From assembly GCA_022414725.1 (NCBI GenBank), contig CM039463.1, forward strand, positions 81,504,808 to 81,568,807: 64,000 nucleotides of DNA, read 5' to 3'. The notes under the pieces are model-generated. The model searched no databases, was not told the DNA's origin, and saw nothing but the letters and a program-made list of their open reading frames with translations. The stretch is from Microglena sp. YARC (Eukaryota > Chlorophyta > Chlorophyceae > Chlamydomonadales > Chlamydomonadaceae). Position numbers and translations under genes: made by a program. Shown here piece after piece: positions 1-10,758 of the stretch (its first letter is position 1; the number at the start of each line of letters is the position of its first letter).

Positions 1-3000
1 TCCTTGGGGAGCTCGGCGCTCGCCATGGAGCGCGGGCGCGGTTTGGCATACATCCCGCAAAAAGGTGACTACCTCAATGGTCTTCCGCAACCCTCGGGTC
101 CCCCGGCCGCTAACCACACCTTCACGTGCGGCCAGTCCCTTCCTTCGGGGAGATTAGCGCTGGCTATGCGAGGGGGCTGAGCGCAGGCCGTCTCAGTACA
201 ATGGGTGACCACCTGCCGCGGTGGAAATACAAATTGTTCTCCTCCGCTCGCAGCTGAATCCAAGCACCATTGCCAAAGCAGCTCTAACTGAGCAATTCGT
301 GGCTATAGGTCCACTACTACTCACCGCCGGAGGTCACCGACCTGACACAGCGTCTCGCCGTTTCCAGCGCGCTGCTGAGGCCGCACTTGGCCAACGGCGG
401 CGACCTACGGAGAGGCAGGAGTTGATGTCCAGCCAACTACTGTCCTGGTAGAGATCTGGCTAAAAAGCCAAGAAGAACTCTGGAGATCTCAAGTTCGCGT
501 CCGCTGAGCAAGCGGCGACCGCACAGTCCGCCATGGCTATTCGTCAAATTGAATTTGGCGGCATAAGGAGTCCCCCGAGCTCAGGCGGCGCAGGCCGACC
601 TCGCCAAGTCCTCCAAGCAGGTCGCCGAAGGGTTTGTCGCTTGACGCCACCATAAGATACGACCAAATAACCATTCGCAATTTGCAAATCCATTGATCGT
701 ATTTGAGGATTCGCCTACGCCATGGTTACCCCTTCCGGTGGTTGTGCCCGGCCCAAGGCGCACTTTGTTTCATACTCCGCTTTAACACCAACAGGCCTAA
801 CTCGCCTCGGTTTTGCATCCATGCAGCGCTCCGCCCCTGCTTTTGGCGGAAAACGCTCGCTTGACCGAGGTCAACGACAGGCTGACGCGTGACCAACGCC
901 CGCCTTGGGCAAGCGCCCGGTGGCAGCTCCCATCGAGGCCGCTCCCTGCCGCTCTTACCCTTGCCGACGTCATAGCGTTGATCGCGGCGGACCGGGCTTG
1001 CTGTGGGGCGTGCAATGGAGACGGTGCCCATGGACACCGAGGACCCCCGGCGGTTCGTCCACGGGCCCGTCACTTTGTGGGTAACCGGAAACGGGAGACC
1101 GTAGGGCGCAAGCATGCGCTACCTCAGGCGCTCTTAGGATGACGACGCCGCTCGGAGGAACCAAGCAGCACGCAAGCTTGGCGCCTCCCAACGTGTTCGG
1201 GATGTCCAGGGCGTCGCCCACGGTATGCCAGGGCTGCGAAGTCGGATGGTCTAGTGTACTACCACTTCCGCCGACCACCTGTCGCCCCTATGCTGACGCC
1301 AAGCTGGCGGAGCATATGAACGCTTACGATGACAGCCTCTCCTTGAACTTGCGATTCGACGGTAATCGTCGACGCACTTCAGCGGGTGGAGGACCTCCGC
1401 GACAGCATGACCCGTATTTTCCACACGGCATGCAAGAATGCAGCACAAAGCAGGGGTGGATGGAAATGGATGCCGAAGAACATCAAGGACATTGCGGGCA
1501 AGGACGCAGCCTTGAAAGGCATTAAGCTGAAGTCCCACTACCTTGCAGGGCGAGGCCAATGAGGAAAAGATGGACGAGAACGTTGCCTCGTGCCCGCTGA
1601 CAGGCAGGTGCGGGTTGCAGGAATTCAGGGTTGTGTTGTTACACCACCGTGTTTGCTAGAGTTAGCCCCGGCGTGTGACCCAGAACCGTTTCCGACTTCC
1701 CGACGCCTATGTTGCCCATGCGGTGCCCTTACTTGGCAAAATTGCAACGGGGTACGAATTCCGCGGGGGGCGCTACCTCGGTGCCCGCCGTCAGTGGCGA
1801 CCTCCGCTCCATTAGCAACCCGGGGCCGCCGGTCCCGGTCTCCGATCACTCATTGGACCACGACTTGGCGTTCCCCCAGGGTCGCCTCTCCAGGGTTACC
1901 CCCGGCGAACCACCGTTTTATTCCGCGATAACTACCCGGCGTATCGGGCCAGAAAGCCTCGACTTTTGACGCGACTGTTCGTCTCGTGCTCAGGCGCGCA
2001 GCTACGCTGGCCGGTGACAGCACCAGCCATCGACGCAAACAGGCGAGCAGCACGCAAACCTGGCCCCGGCGTGCCCCGCCGGTTGGAACCGAAACCAGGT
2101 CACCCCTAAGTCGCGGACTCACGAGCCACTCGCCTATTTGATCACGACAGTATGTTCGCAAGCGAATTACACGAAATGAGAAGGAACTCGTCTCATTGAA
2201 AATAAACTGTCAGACAGATGCACTAGAGCTCAGTTACGCCGATGGGTCTTTCACGTGGTGACGATCATGGAGCTCCAGTTTTCCGACGGTTACCTTCGTT
2301 CATTCGAGCGCATCGTTCCACACCTGTCGTGCGCTTTTACTGGCCAACTACGTATCACATACGACGAGGCATGGGCTAGCGATGAGTTGGACGGGTTAGA
2401 TTTCATGGAATCGTCACAGGGCGGAAGTCGCTCCTCCTTCCCGTTATTAACTGAATCGCCCGTCGCTCTCACCAAAACTACAACGAAGGTGGCGTCCACG
2501 CAAGATACTCGGCTCCTGCAGAATTATTACCCCACACAATCAAGTCTGAATTTCGCAAAGTCCCCGAGTTGACGGACCGCGAGAAAGTATTAAACTTGTT
2601 TTCGCACGGGACTATCCGACGAACTTCCGCGCTGGTGCACCGCCCGGCGGCGAGTCTGGGACCTATGTTCGAAAACAATGGAAGATTTGTTTTCGCTATC
2701 TGCAGTTGGACGATGGCGAGAAAAGTTGTCGCCGCACGTGGTACGTCCTTGACGGACAAACACGATCGCCATCAGTGCAAGGGGTGGCTACGCTAACCAA
2801 AAGACAGGTACCCATTCAAGCGCCCGACGGATACTACTAAGTACCCAGGTAAGAACCTTGCTTTCAATCGCGTCCAATTTGGAAATTCACCCCCCTCCGA
2901 TTCTGACACAGATTCTTTATCTTCGCAGGAGGTCGGCACCAAAGACGGCGGGGAGATGAACTCTCGCCGAGCCAAGAGCCCCAAGCTGGCTCCAAACAGT

Positions 3001-3483
3001 AGTCGCTACCCGGCAGGTGGCCGGGGCGGTGGAGGACGTCAGGCGAATCAACCTACGCACTACGACAAACTGGGTGGAGCCCCAAGGCATAAGGTCCTCA
3101 GTTTGCAAGGTGCTGATCGCACGTACGTTCGGAAGAGGCTCTATTGGCCGCGGCGCGGGCCGTGGTGGTCGAGGAGGATACGGACAGGGTGCTGGTCGAG
3201 GACGGTCACAGCCTAACGGTCTGAGGAACCCAGACTTTTCGGGGCAACCATCCCCGAAGCGCCATGTTTATGAACAATCGGATCAGCGTGGGGCAGGCCA
3301 TCTGGCTACAGAAATGGTTCGCGCTGCTTCTTCTGCTTCCGCTACTTAAGCACATGCACGCTGTCGCTAATAATGAACGGCCGCTGCCCGCACTCGGGAC
3401 TTGCATAACTGGCCCGCCCCTCAACGGGACTACGTGTCCCGACTGGGCCCTTGACGGCAACGGTCCCATCCCGAAGTGGGAAT
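1..3483 (+). pseudogene. Decayed gag/leader region of the gypsy element
   Basis: There is no long open frame here; the coding signal is scattered over all plus frames. Near 1465-1555 one frame reads like the 'LKSHYLAG' stretch of retroelement capsids. At 3017-3349 a frame is rich in RGG/GRG repeats (about residues 35-65), as in the nucleic-acid-binding tails of some Gag proteins. The stop codon at 3483-3485 separates this from the pol frame. I read it as a frame-broken gag, but no zinc knuckle is visible and homology is not demonstrated. Confidence 0.45.
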
Positions 3484-3503
3484 AGGAATCGGCCGGTCAG
3501 GTA

Positions 3504-6500
3504 TTGACAACCCTAGATCGTGTACTTAGCGATGATAAAGTAGTAGTAGTCGAGCCCCTCGAGCTCTTGTTACAGGTTCAAGAGGAACTGTTTTCAAACT
3601 TGGGCTTAACCCCAACCATGGATGTAACTTCTACTAATGCCTTATTGTCCCCTTGTCCACTGAAGTTCTCTACGGAGTTTGGCATGCGCGTCTCCATTTC
3701 ACACGAGTTCATATACGCTCACCCCATTGCGGAAGACGTTGTGTCGGTGTTAGAACACTATTGGGAATGCAAAAACGATGCACCCTTCGACACTTCCGGT
3801 ATGTTCATCCTCCCGAAGAATGCTAGTAACGATAAACATATATCCAGTCTCCTCCAAGGTATGGAGTTATTCAAGGAATATCAGTCGTTCGATCACCATA
3901 TGAAGCCCCGCCCCATGGGGTCAACTTCGAATAAGGTCACCGTCCAGGTATGGTACGACCCCCCGGATTCCGAACGAGCCGTCCAAATCAAAAAGGATTG
4001 GCATGCGATCAACGACGTGACCAAGGCAGTATACTTTGGCCCCGCACCTGAGGAGAGTATCCCCAGTCCGGTTGAAACCCGTCGAAAAAAACACTGGTGG
4101 TCGGAGGCATTGGATCCCAAAGTTCGCATTACACAAATCGCTGCCAGACGGTCAACGAAGTGCATCCGTCGCAATCACGCACAACGAGATACGAACGCTT
4201 CCCCCGTGCTCATGAGGCGAGCCAATCGGGTGTACGAGGTCAACTCTGCTGCTGCTCCCGATATGCTCTTCAACGCACGATCAGGAGCGAAGCAATTGCT
4301 CACACTGGCAGACTCCGGCGCGACTGGCTGTCTTATGGAGAGGCAAACGGCCAAGGATCTCGGTTTGCACATCCGCCCTTGGGAAGACGAACGCGACGGA
4401 TTCACTTGTGCTAACGACGGAATCATCAAGATTCGCGGGACGGTCTCGCTCCCGCTACACATACAAAGGTATGTGGGCAAAGTTTTCGCTCATGTCGTCG
4501 ATAAACTTCCCGGTGGATTAGACCTAATCCTCGGGTCCGACTGGATGCGCGACGAAAAGGCCGTCCTCGACTACGATCGCATGACTTTGTCGCTCAAGCG
4601 GTACGGCTGCTGTTTGACACCTATCAACAGACAGCGGGACGAAACGGCTCATTCCTTCTTCACTATGGCACTTGCGGGCAAACCTACTAACGACCCGGTC
4701 ATTTCGGGTCGCAAAGCCGCCAAGTTGTTGAAAGCTGGCGCTAACCATGTCATGGTCAATGTCCGCGAATCCCGAGCGGATTTGCCGGCGCCTAACGTTA
4801 CTACCGACGAGCGGGCTAAACTGCTGACAAGGTTATTACCATCCGACGGGCCGTTGCCTGGTCCCCCAGTTGCCAGCATGGATTTCGAAAATTGGATCCG
4901 CGACAACATACAGGACCACGATGATACCACACTCATCTCGGCGGACGACCTCCGCGGTCTCCTCCGGCAATATCGCAAAGTCTTCAACAGTTTGCCGATA
5001 GGGACGCCTCAGCATCGAGTTATTCCTCACGTCATCAAAACGCAGGATAATGCTTACGCCCCTTATCGAAGAAATCGCCGCATGAGCCCATCGGAGACTT
5101 TACACTGTGAGGAATACGTCTCCGACCTGTTGCATCAAGGATTCATCGCACCGAGCTCGTCCCCGTACGGTGCGCCTATTATGATCATAGCGAAACCGGG
5201 TGGAACGGGATACCGTGTTGTTTGCGATTGGCGAGCACTTAACAACATCACGATTAAAAATCGGTATCCCCTTCCCTGTATCGACGAGACCATAGATCGT
5301 CTAGGCGGAGCTACATTGTTCAGTTCCCTAGACCTCACGTCTGGCTATTACCAAATACGTATATCGGACGAGGACGCACCGAAGAATGCGTTCACTACAC
5401 CAATGGGTCAGTTTGAATTTAAAGTCCTGGGGATGGGTTTGGCTAATGCGCCGGCCACATTCCAAGCGGTTATGAACCAGATATTTGCGCCCTACTTACA
5501 CAAGTTCGTCGTTGTCTACTTAGACGATATCTTGGTTTACGGACGCACTCCGGCGGAGCACTTGGCCAACTTGGCCACAGTCCTCAGCGTCCTCCAAGAC
5601 AACGAATTTTACGCCAAACTCTCGAAGTGTTCATTCAACCGAACGGAAGTTAAGTTCCTGGGTCATTACATTGGGCGCGAAGGCATTCGAGTAGATCCAC
5701 GCAAGGTGAGCACAGTCCGCGACTGGCCGACTCCGCGAACTGCTAAGGAAATCAGCTCATTCCTCGGGTTGTGTAATTATTTTCGCAAATTTATCCAGGG
5801 ATATTCGTCTCTCGCTGCCCCGCTTCAAACCTTGTCTAACATCAAGGGTGATCTCGGCTCCCTGTTCAAGGAGGAACATCTCGTCTCGTTCAAGAGCCTC
5901 AAAGAAGCCTTGCTTTCCGCTCCAGTACTCGCGCTGCCGGATTTCAGTAAACCTTTTGAGGTCATTACTGACGCTTCATTGCTCGGTACCGGCGCGGTGC
6001 TCTTGCAAGATAACCACCCCATCGCATTCACCAGCAAGAAGTATATCCCAGCGGAGCTGAACTATACGACGACGGAACAAGAGATGCTAGCGATCGTTCA
6101 CGCGTTGACCGAGTGGCGATGCTACCTCGAAGGTTCCCACATGACCTTGGTTACTGACCACAATCCGCTGACGTATTTTGACACAAAAGCAGTCCTGTCG
6201 CGACGCATGGGCCGTTGGCAGGAGGACCTCGCGCCTTTCAGCTATACTTGGGAATATCGCGCGGGTCGCAATAATATGGCAGACCCGGTTAGTCGCAATC
6301 CTAATCTATCCGCCCCCGCCGACGTCGCAGTGGCGCACCAGCTATTGGTTTTCTCTCTCTTGGTCAGCGAGTGCAGGCCTCGATCCAGAAAGCAGCGTCC
6401 TGGCGGTCCGACGGTAGGTCCCGCGACCGGTCCCAAAGTGGGTCCCGCTGTCGTGGATATCCTGCCGCGTCCACCTACTATGCTCCCCGTCCCTGCTGTT

Positions 6501-6836
6501 CCCGTACAGGAAACGCGACGACGGGGGCAGCATACGGCCGAAACGTCGCCTCCCTCCTCTTCGTCCATCATGGATCGCATTTTGGCTGGATACACAACGG
6601 ACTCAAACTTCACGCCGGGCTGCAAGCGCCTTCGCGATAAGTTTTCGAGGAACGGTTACTGGTTCAAAAAGAACAAGTACGGCCGAGAGTTTTGTGTGCC
6701 CCTCTGGACAAATCGCTTCGTCTTGATATTATCCGCGAAGCTCACGACCCTTTGTACATGGGCCATTGCGGTCGTACCAAGACGTTGGAATTGGTCACCC
6801 GCACGTTTACTTGGGCCAAAGTCACGGCAGATGTGA
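3504..6836 (+). CDS. Ty3/gypsy Pol: protease, reverse transcriptase, RNase H
   Basis: A frame of about 1,110 codons, open from 3486; the first codon listed is TTG, so it is probably made as part of a Gag-Pol product and not from its own start. Residues about 265-285 carry the retropepsin motif LADSGAT. The RT domain runs roughly from residue 500 to 720 and includes 'FSSLDLTSGYYQI' and the catalytic YLDD box (about 5518-5530). RNase H follows, with 'TDASLLGTGAVL' and 'TTEQEMLAIV'. The frame runs past the start of integrase by about 145 bases, but that tail is out of frame with the integrase, so the true coding switches at about 6690. The enzyme would copy element RNA into DNA in virus-like particles. 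Confidence 0.93.
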   Translation: MTTLDRVLSDDKVVVVEPLELLLQVQEELFSNLGLTPTMDVTSTNALLSPCPLKFSTEFGMRVSISHEFIYAHPIAEDVVSVLEHYWECKNDAPFDTSGMFILPKNASNDKHISSLLQGMELFKEYQSFDHHMKPRPMGSTSNKVTVQVWYDPPDSERAVQIKKDWHAINDVTKAVYFGPAPEESIPSPVETRRKKHWWSEALDPKVRITQIAARRSTKCIRRNHAQRDTNASPVLMRRANRVYEVNSAAAPDMLFNARSGAKQLLTLADSGATGCLMERQTAKDLGLHIRPWEDERDGFTCANDGIIKIRGTVSLPLHIQRYVGKVFAHVVDKLPGGLDLILGSDWMRDEKAVLDYDRMTLSLKRYGCCLTPINRQRDETAHSFFTMALAGKPTNDPVISGRKAAKLLKAGANHVMVNVRESRADLPAPNVTTDERAKLLTRLLPSDGPLPGPPVASMDFENWIRDNIQDHDDTTLISADDLRGLLRQYRKVFNSLPIGTPQHRVIPHVIKTQDNAYAPYRRNRRMSPSETLHCEEYVSDLLHQGFIAPSSSPYGAPIMIIAKPGGTGYRVVCDWRALNNITIKNRYPLPCIDETIDRLGGATLFSSLDLTSGYYQIRISDEDAPKNAFTTPMGQFEFKVLGMGLANAPATFQAVMNQIFAPYLHKFVVVYLDDILVYGRTPAEHLANLATVLSVLQDNEFYAKLSKCSFNRTEVKFLGHYIGREGIRVDPRKVSTVRDWPTPRTAKEISSFLGLCNYFRKFIQGYSSLAAPLQTLSNIKGDLGSLFKEEHLVSFKSLKEALLSAPVLALPDFSKPFEVITDASLLGTGAVLLQDNHPIAFTSKKYIPAELNYTTTEQEMLAIVHALTEWRCYLEGSHMTLVTDHNPLTYFDTKAVLSRRMGRWQEDLAPFSYTWEYRAGRNNMADPVSRNPNLSAPADVAVAHQLLVFSLLVSECRPRSRKQRPGGPTVGPATGPKVGPAVVDILPRPPTMLPVPAVPVQETRRRGQHTAETSPPSSSSIMDRILAGYTTDSNFTPGCKRLRDKFSRNGYWFKKNKYGREFCVPLWTNRFVLILSAKLTTLCTWAIAVVPRRWNWSPARLLGPKSRQM

Positions 6837-8128
6837 CGGCCTTTGTGCAACAGTGCCATAAGTGCCAAACAAACAAGCCCGGGAACGCGAAACCTAACGG
6901 TACAATGGTTCCCGTGGAAATCCCTGATCGATTCTGGGAGTGCGTCTCCACAGATCTTATCACGGCGCTGCCACCTACGTCTTCCGGCCATGATGCCATC
7001 GCGGTATTCGTCGACAAACTGTTGAAAATGGTTCATGTAGAACCTTGTCATACAAAGATCAACGCAGAGGAATTCGCTTCCCTATACCTCAATCGAGTTA
7101 TCCGCTATCATGGTATCCCAACGAAACTCCTTAGTGATCGCGATGCGCGATTTACTGGACATTTCGGTGTGGCGCTCCATCGATTAATGGGAACGCGACA
7201 AGCGTTTTTGACAGCGTTTCATCCTCAAACTGACGGTCAGACGGAACGCATGAACCGGGTCATCGAGGACATGATTCGCCATTACGTAGGGCCGTACCAC
7301 GACGATTGGGATAAGTCCTTGGCGCTTGTGGAATTTGCCATCAACAATTCCTACCAAGAGTCCATTCAGAACACCCCATTTCGGGCGTACCTTGGTTACG
7401 ACCCTACGACGCCGCTAAAGGCTGAGGTCGAATCAAAATGTCCGGCTGCCAACGATTGGTGGGCCGATCACATTGAACGGCAGGAGCAATGCAAGGCTTG
7501 CATGCAAGCCGCTCAAGATCGGCAGAAAGCCCATTACGATAAACGTCGCACAGAGGTTTTCTTCAACCTTGGTGATAAAGTTCTCTTGTCCACTCGCAAT
7601 ATGAAGTTCAAAGCAACTGGTAAGCCAAAATTTACACCTCGTTTTGTTGGCCCCTATACGATTACAGAATGCATTGGTCCGCGTGATGAGATCACCGGTG
7701 TCGTACGACAGGTCACGGCGTGCCGCTTGGCTTTGCCCAAGATGATGCGTATCCACCCCGTGTTTCATGTGGGTTTGATCAAGCATTGGCACTCCGATGG
7801 CGTCGTCCATGTGGGTCAACCGCTAGAGTTCGACTCTGATGGCGCTCCGATTTGGAATATCCAATGCATCCTGCGCGAGAAATTGCGTGTCGTGGGCACA
7901 TCCAGCAAGCGACGTCTCGAATACTTGGTCCGATGGCAAGACTTCGGTATTGAGCAAGACACTTGGGAACTCGCCAAGGCGGTCAGGAAAAGTGCCCCTC
8001 ACATCGTCGATGCATGGAAAACACGTGTTCCGCCCGTTATCTTCCAACGTACGTCGAATAAACGGGCCCATCACCAGTCCATCGCACTCGACGAATACGA
8101 TTCGGCGGTCAGATTGCTTTATTTATAA
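6692..8128 (+). CDS. Ty3/gypsy integrase with C-terminal chromodomain
   Basis: Continuation of Pol in the -1 frame. The N-terminal zinc-binding HHCC motif is intact (His of 'EAHDPLYMGH', then 'CHKC'). The DDE catalytic triad is visible in 'STDLITALP', 'SDRDARFTG' and 'DGQTERMNRVIED'. A GPY/F-like module ('FVGPYTITE') follows at about residue 320. The last about 90 residues contain 'RLEYLVRWQDFG' and 'DTWE', a chromodomain signature, which in chromoviruses is thought to guide insertion to particular chromatin. It begins at TTG (6692) with no good ATG nearby, so it needs either recoding or a repaired single-base indel for expression with the upstream frame. Confidence 0.92.
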   Translation: MCAPLDKSLRLDIIREAHDPLYMGHCGRTKTLELVTRTFTWAKVTADVTAFVQQCHKCQTNKPGNAKPNGTMVPVEIPDRFWECVSTDLITALPPTSSGHDAIAVFVDKLLKMVHVEPCHTKINAEEFASLYLNRVIRYHGIPTKLLSDRDARFTGHFGVALHRLMGTRQAFLTAFHPQTDGQTERMNRVIEDMIRHYVGPYHDDWDKSLALVEFAINNSYQESIQNTPFRAYLGYDPTTPLKAEVESKCPAANDWWADHIERQEQCKACMQAAQDRQKAHYDKRRTEVFFNLGDKVLLSTRNMKFKATGKPKFTPRFVGPYTITECIGPRDEITGVVRQVTACRLALPKMMRIHPVFHVGLIKHWHSDGVVHVGQPLEFDSDGAPIWNIQCILREKLRVVGTSSKRRLEYLVRWQDFGIEQDTWELAKAVRKSAPHIVDAWKTRVPPVIFQRTSNKRAHHQSIALDEYDSAVRLLYL

Positions 8129-8288
8129 AGCTATCTTTCTCGGAGTACTCAAAAGGGATGTTAAATGGTTCTCTCCGAAACCAACTTGATTCATCAAGTA
8201 TATTTTGAGCTCGGCACTTTCGATTCGACTACGACTGGTATTCACATCCCTCCTTTTTTACGATCAGATGCGGGGACCGCATCTCTTC

Positions 8289-8302
8289 TGGAGGGGGGGG
8301 AG
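8289..8302 (+). promoter_or_regulatory. Polypurine tract of the gypsy element
   Basis: A G-rich run with an A interruption lies directly before the TG that opens the LTR, the position and composition expected for the plus-strand DNA primer. Confidence 0.8.
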
Positions 8303-8649
8303 TGTAACGGTACCGAACCCTTCACGGGTACTCGGGCCGTCCAGCAAGGCATACGGGTACACCTCACCCGTAAGCCACGTGACGCACGCACATGATACAG
8401 TACCTTACCCATGTACTGCTTCATCTCTCACAACGCACACGATGCGTACATAGACACGAGCTACTCGGATCGAACCCTTCTACTCCTACCACGAAGACGT
8501 TCTTCCCGAGCTACTCTACATCCCCTACCTAGGTAACTATCTACCTGCTCTGCTAGTTCACTCATATCAACATACTCGTAAACACACATCACGCTTATCG
8601 TTCCTAGCTTAACCCCCCAGTCTGCTAGGTAGCATCCTGAGCTGTTACA
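8303..8649 (+). repeat. 3' LTR of gypsy element, 347 bp
   Basis: The segment opens with TGTAACGG and closes with GCTGTTACA, giving 6-bp terminal inverted repeats TGTAAC/GTTACA and the canonical TG...CA ends. It follows the polypurine tract directly. The partner LTR is outside the window, so LTR divergence cannot be judged. Confidence 0.88.
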
Positions 8650-9102
8650 GTTGCTGTGTCCAGATCAGATGGATTGAGTGGTCCGTCCCCATCTATGGAG
8701 CCATCATAATCTTCATAGTTGGTCCTGATCTGGACACTGAGGAGTTCCATCTCTGCTCTGGCTTGTTGCAAGGTCAGGTTGTCCAGATGCTGGGGAAGAG
8801 ATGAAGTGGAATCTGGTGGATCACCAACTTGCTGGTCTTCTGACAGGGGTTGGAATCCTTTTGCACGGTCTGCCAGGCGTTGTTGGTAGACCTTCTCTGT
8901 AATGAGCTCTGGCAAGTCATCACTGTCAGTCTCTCCAATGAAGTTCTCTTAAGTGGGGGGGGGGGGGGTGTGATGGCAGAAAGAAAGGGGTTTAGTTCTG
9001 GCAGGGTCTTCAAGGGCACTGGGGGCAGTCACATGAGTGGGTGGGTACTGTACTGTCTCAGAGTCGGTGTTGGATGTAGATGGTTCAGTGGCATGGGAAT
9101 GG
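8650..9102 (-). pseudogene. Left remnant of outer copia element
   Basis: This continues the minus-strand reading from 9577 once the miniature element is removed: the frame passes through the insertion point and again shows an 'ETVQYPPTH' unit. It ends where the gypsy LTR begins. A run of 14 G at 8957-8970 and several frame changes show decay. No enzyme domain is visible in this piece. Confidence 0.6.
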
Positions 9103-9205
9103 TGTAACGGATTGAATCGTTACACCATAGCGACATTCGGCAAAGGAGTTTATATGATGTCCGAGTACTCATTCTCTAGTACATATACCGAGCCATACCG
9201 TTACA
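9103..9205 (-). repeat. TRIM LTR, left copy (3' LTR on minus strand)
   Basis: Ends are TGTAAC and GTTACA. It matches 9468-9571 along its full length with roughly a dozen substitutions, so the insertion is moderately old. Confidence 0.85.
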
Positions 9206-9467
9206 CTCTTCCCTCCTCTAGGAGTCCGTCACGGACTCTTCGAGTGGTAGTAATCGGTTGGTGTATCATGTACCACGTGTTGACGTTGTACTTTTTCGGA
9301 TTCCGTTCCTTGCCGCGTAAAGCGGAGCCCTGGTTCCGGGTCGGGAGGACCCGTTGGCTAAGGGAAATATTACTTTGCTCGCGGTCCTAGAACATGGGCA
9401 CCGACGAAAACGCTTCATCAGAGATTCAAACTCGCGTCGCTGCGGTGTTAACCAGCTCCGAAACCAG

Positions 9468-9571
9468 TGCAACAGATTAGAATTGTTACATCATAGCGAC
9501 ATTCGGCAAAGAAGTTCATATGATGCCCGAGTATACATTCTCTAGGACATATACCAAGCCATACCGTTACA
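9468..9571 (-). repeat. TRIM LTR, right copy (5' LTR on minus strand)
   Basis: Its outer end GTTACA abuts the right TSD copy AATGG. The inner end has drifted to TGCAAC from the expected TGTAAC. Confidence 0.85.
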
Positions 9572-9576
9572 AATGG

Positions 9577-10758
9577 TCCTGGAGGTCTTGGTCTGCCTCC
9601 ACATGAGTGGGTGGGTACTGCCCTGTCTCAAGGTTAGTGTGGGGTGCAGATGGTTCAGAAGTAGTGGGGAGATCTTGGCAGTCTTGATCAGCTCTACTGG
9701 GGGTATTCTCATGAGTGGGTGGGAACTGCCCTGTCTCAGAGCCAGTGTGAGGTGATGGAGTCTTGGTAACCATCATGATGTAGGCAGAGGGAGGTCCCAT
9801 ATAGAGAGAGATTTCTGGTGGTGGCTGGGGAAGTTTGAGTGAGGTAGAGTCCATGCCTTTTGGGGTATGATAGGAGTAGTTTGGTGCCAGATGTTCTTGG
9901 AATAGAGAGGGTAGCCTTGGTCTTGGACAGGTGGACTTGGAGATCTGGGCACAGGTTGGTGGCTGCATTGATGCTAATGATGTTGGGCATTTTGCAGTCA
10001 GCAAGGAGTACACTGTTCAGGATGATCAGATCTCTGCCATGGCCTTGGATCTTGGCCTTCCCTATCTGCTTGCAGAAGATAGGTGGAGAGTCTTGATATG
10101 CCAGCTGCAGCCTAATAGGCTGTGGAAGGTCCTGAATGTCATGCAGATAGGAGATGTTACTTGTCACTTGTGGCATGAAAGTGGGCTGCAGTGTCTATGA
10201 TCCATTCTGTCTGCAGTGCTGCCTGGAAAACTTCTTCATCATCTTCTATAGTGCATTCATCATCAGCGCTTATATGTCCAAAGAATGCTGTTTCAGCCAG
10301 GGAGTCATGTGGCAAGGAAAATGATACAGACTTGCCTCTGGTTGGTGCAGCAAATCTCATACATGGGCTGGGGGGTGCCTTCATCCAGTGCCAGGGACAG
10401 GAAGTTGTGCTCCTCACCCTCACTGTTAGAGTTGGAGGTTGAGGTAGACTGGTCACCATCAGCAACATGGGCATGGCGTCCTTTGCTCTGGTATCTTCTG
10501 GGTCGTTGTCTCCTGTCACCTTTCTTGTAGAGCTTCTTCTTTTCGTCAGAGTCCTCGTCATCTCCTGATCTCTGCTTGGGAGGTGACTTGGATCCATGGT
10601 CAGCTTCATCTGAGTTAGCTGGTTTGAAAGCCAGGTCAGTGTCCTCACTAATGCATTCTCTGGAGCTATGACCTATTCCTCCACAGTTCCAGCAGGTCAT
10701 CTTCTTGTAGGCCTCTCTCCTGTCTCTGGTGGGGAGGTTCCTGCTGTTGAATGGTCTT
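9577..10758 (-). pseudogene. Copia zinc knuckle and protease region (outer element)
   Basis: Directly after the tandem-element insertion site the minus strand encodes the CCHC knuckle 'CWNCGGIGHSSREC' (about 10695-10654), then an acidic and basic linker. The aspartic-protease entry 'EWIIDTAAHFHATSDK' follows (about 10205-10160). The usual D[ST]GA active site reads D-T-A-A, so the catalytic glycine is replaced; this may mean inactivity or a lineage variant. Further left lie repeats of an 'ETGQ.PPTH' motif (about 9600-9760) in different frames. The mixed frames show decay. Confidence 0.75.

Larger units (their letters stand above)
1..8649 (+). mobile_element. Ty3/gypsy chromovirus, 5' end outside window
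   Basis: This is an LTR retrotransposon of the chromodomain-bearing Ty3/gypsy group. In order it holds a decayed gag-like leader (1-3483), a protease-RT-RNase H frame (3504-6836), an integrase-chromodomain frame (6692-8128), a purine-rich tract (8289-8302) and a 3' LTR (8303-8649). The domain order protease-RT-RNase H-integrase is diagnostic of Ty3/gypsy. The 5' LTR was not found and must lie left of base 1. The LTR end abuts minus-strand copia sequence, so this element sits inside an older element; the expected right half of the target-site duplication would be GTTGC at 8650-8654, but its partner is out of view. Confidence 0.93.
9103..9571 (-). mobile_element. Complete miniature LTR retrotransposon (TRIM-like), 469 bp
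   Basis: Two near-identical terminal direct repeats (9103-9205, 103 bp; 9468-9571, 104 bp) flank a 262-bp non-coding core. Both sides carry the 5-bp duplication AATGG (9098-9102 and 9572-9576). Read on the minus strand, the right repeat is followed by TGGTTTCGGAGC, matching 10 of 12 bases of the initiator-tRNA-Met primer site TGGTATCAGAGC. The core ends in a purine tract (GGAGGGAAGAG) just before the second repeat. It encodes no protein and must rely on another element's enzymes. Its LTR starts TGTAACGGTA, as does the gypsy LTR at 8303. Confidence 0.88.

Noticed and set aside
1..3483. Host genes suggested by several 60-130 codon frames
   Set aside because: Frames overlap on both strands, lack conserved domains and lie inside the gypsy element before pol.
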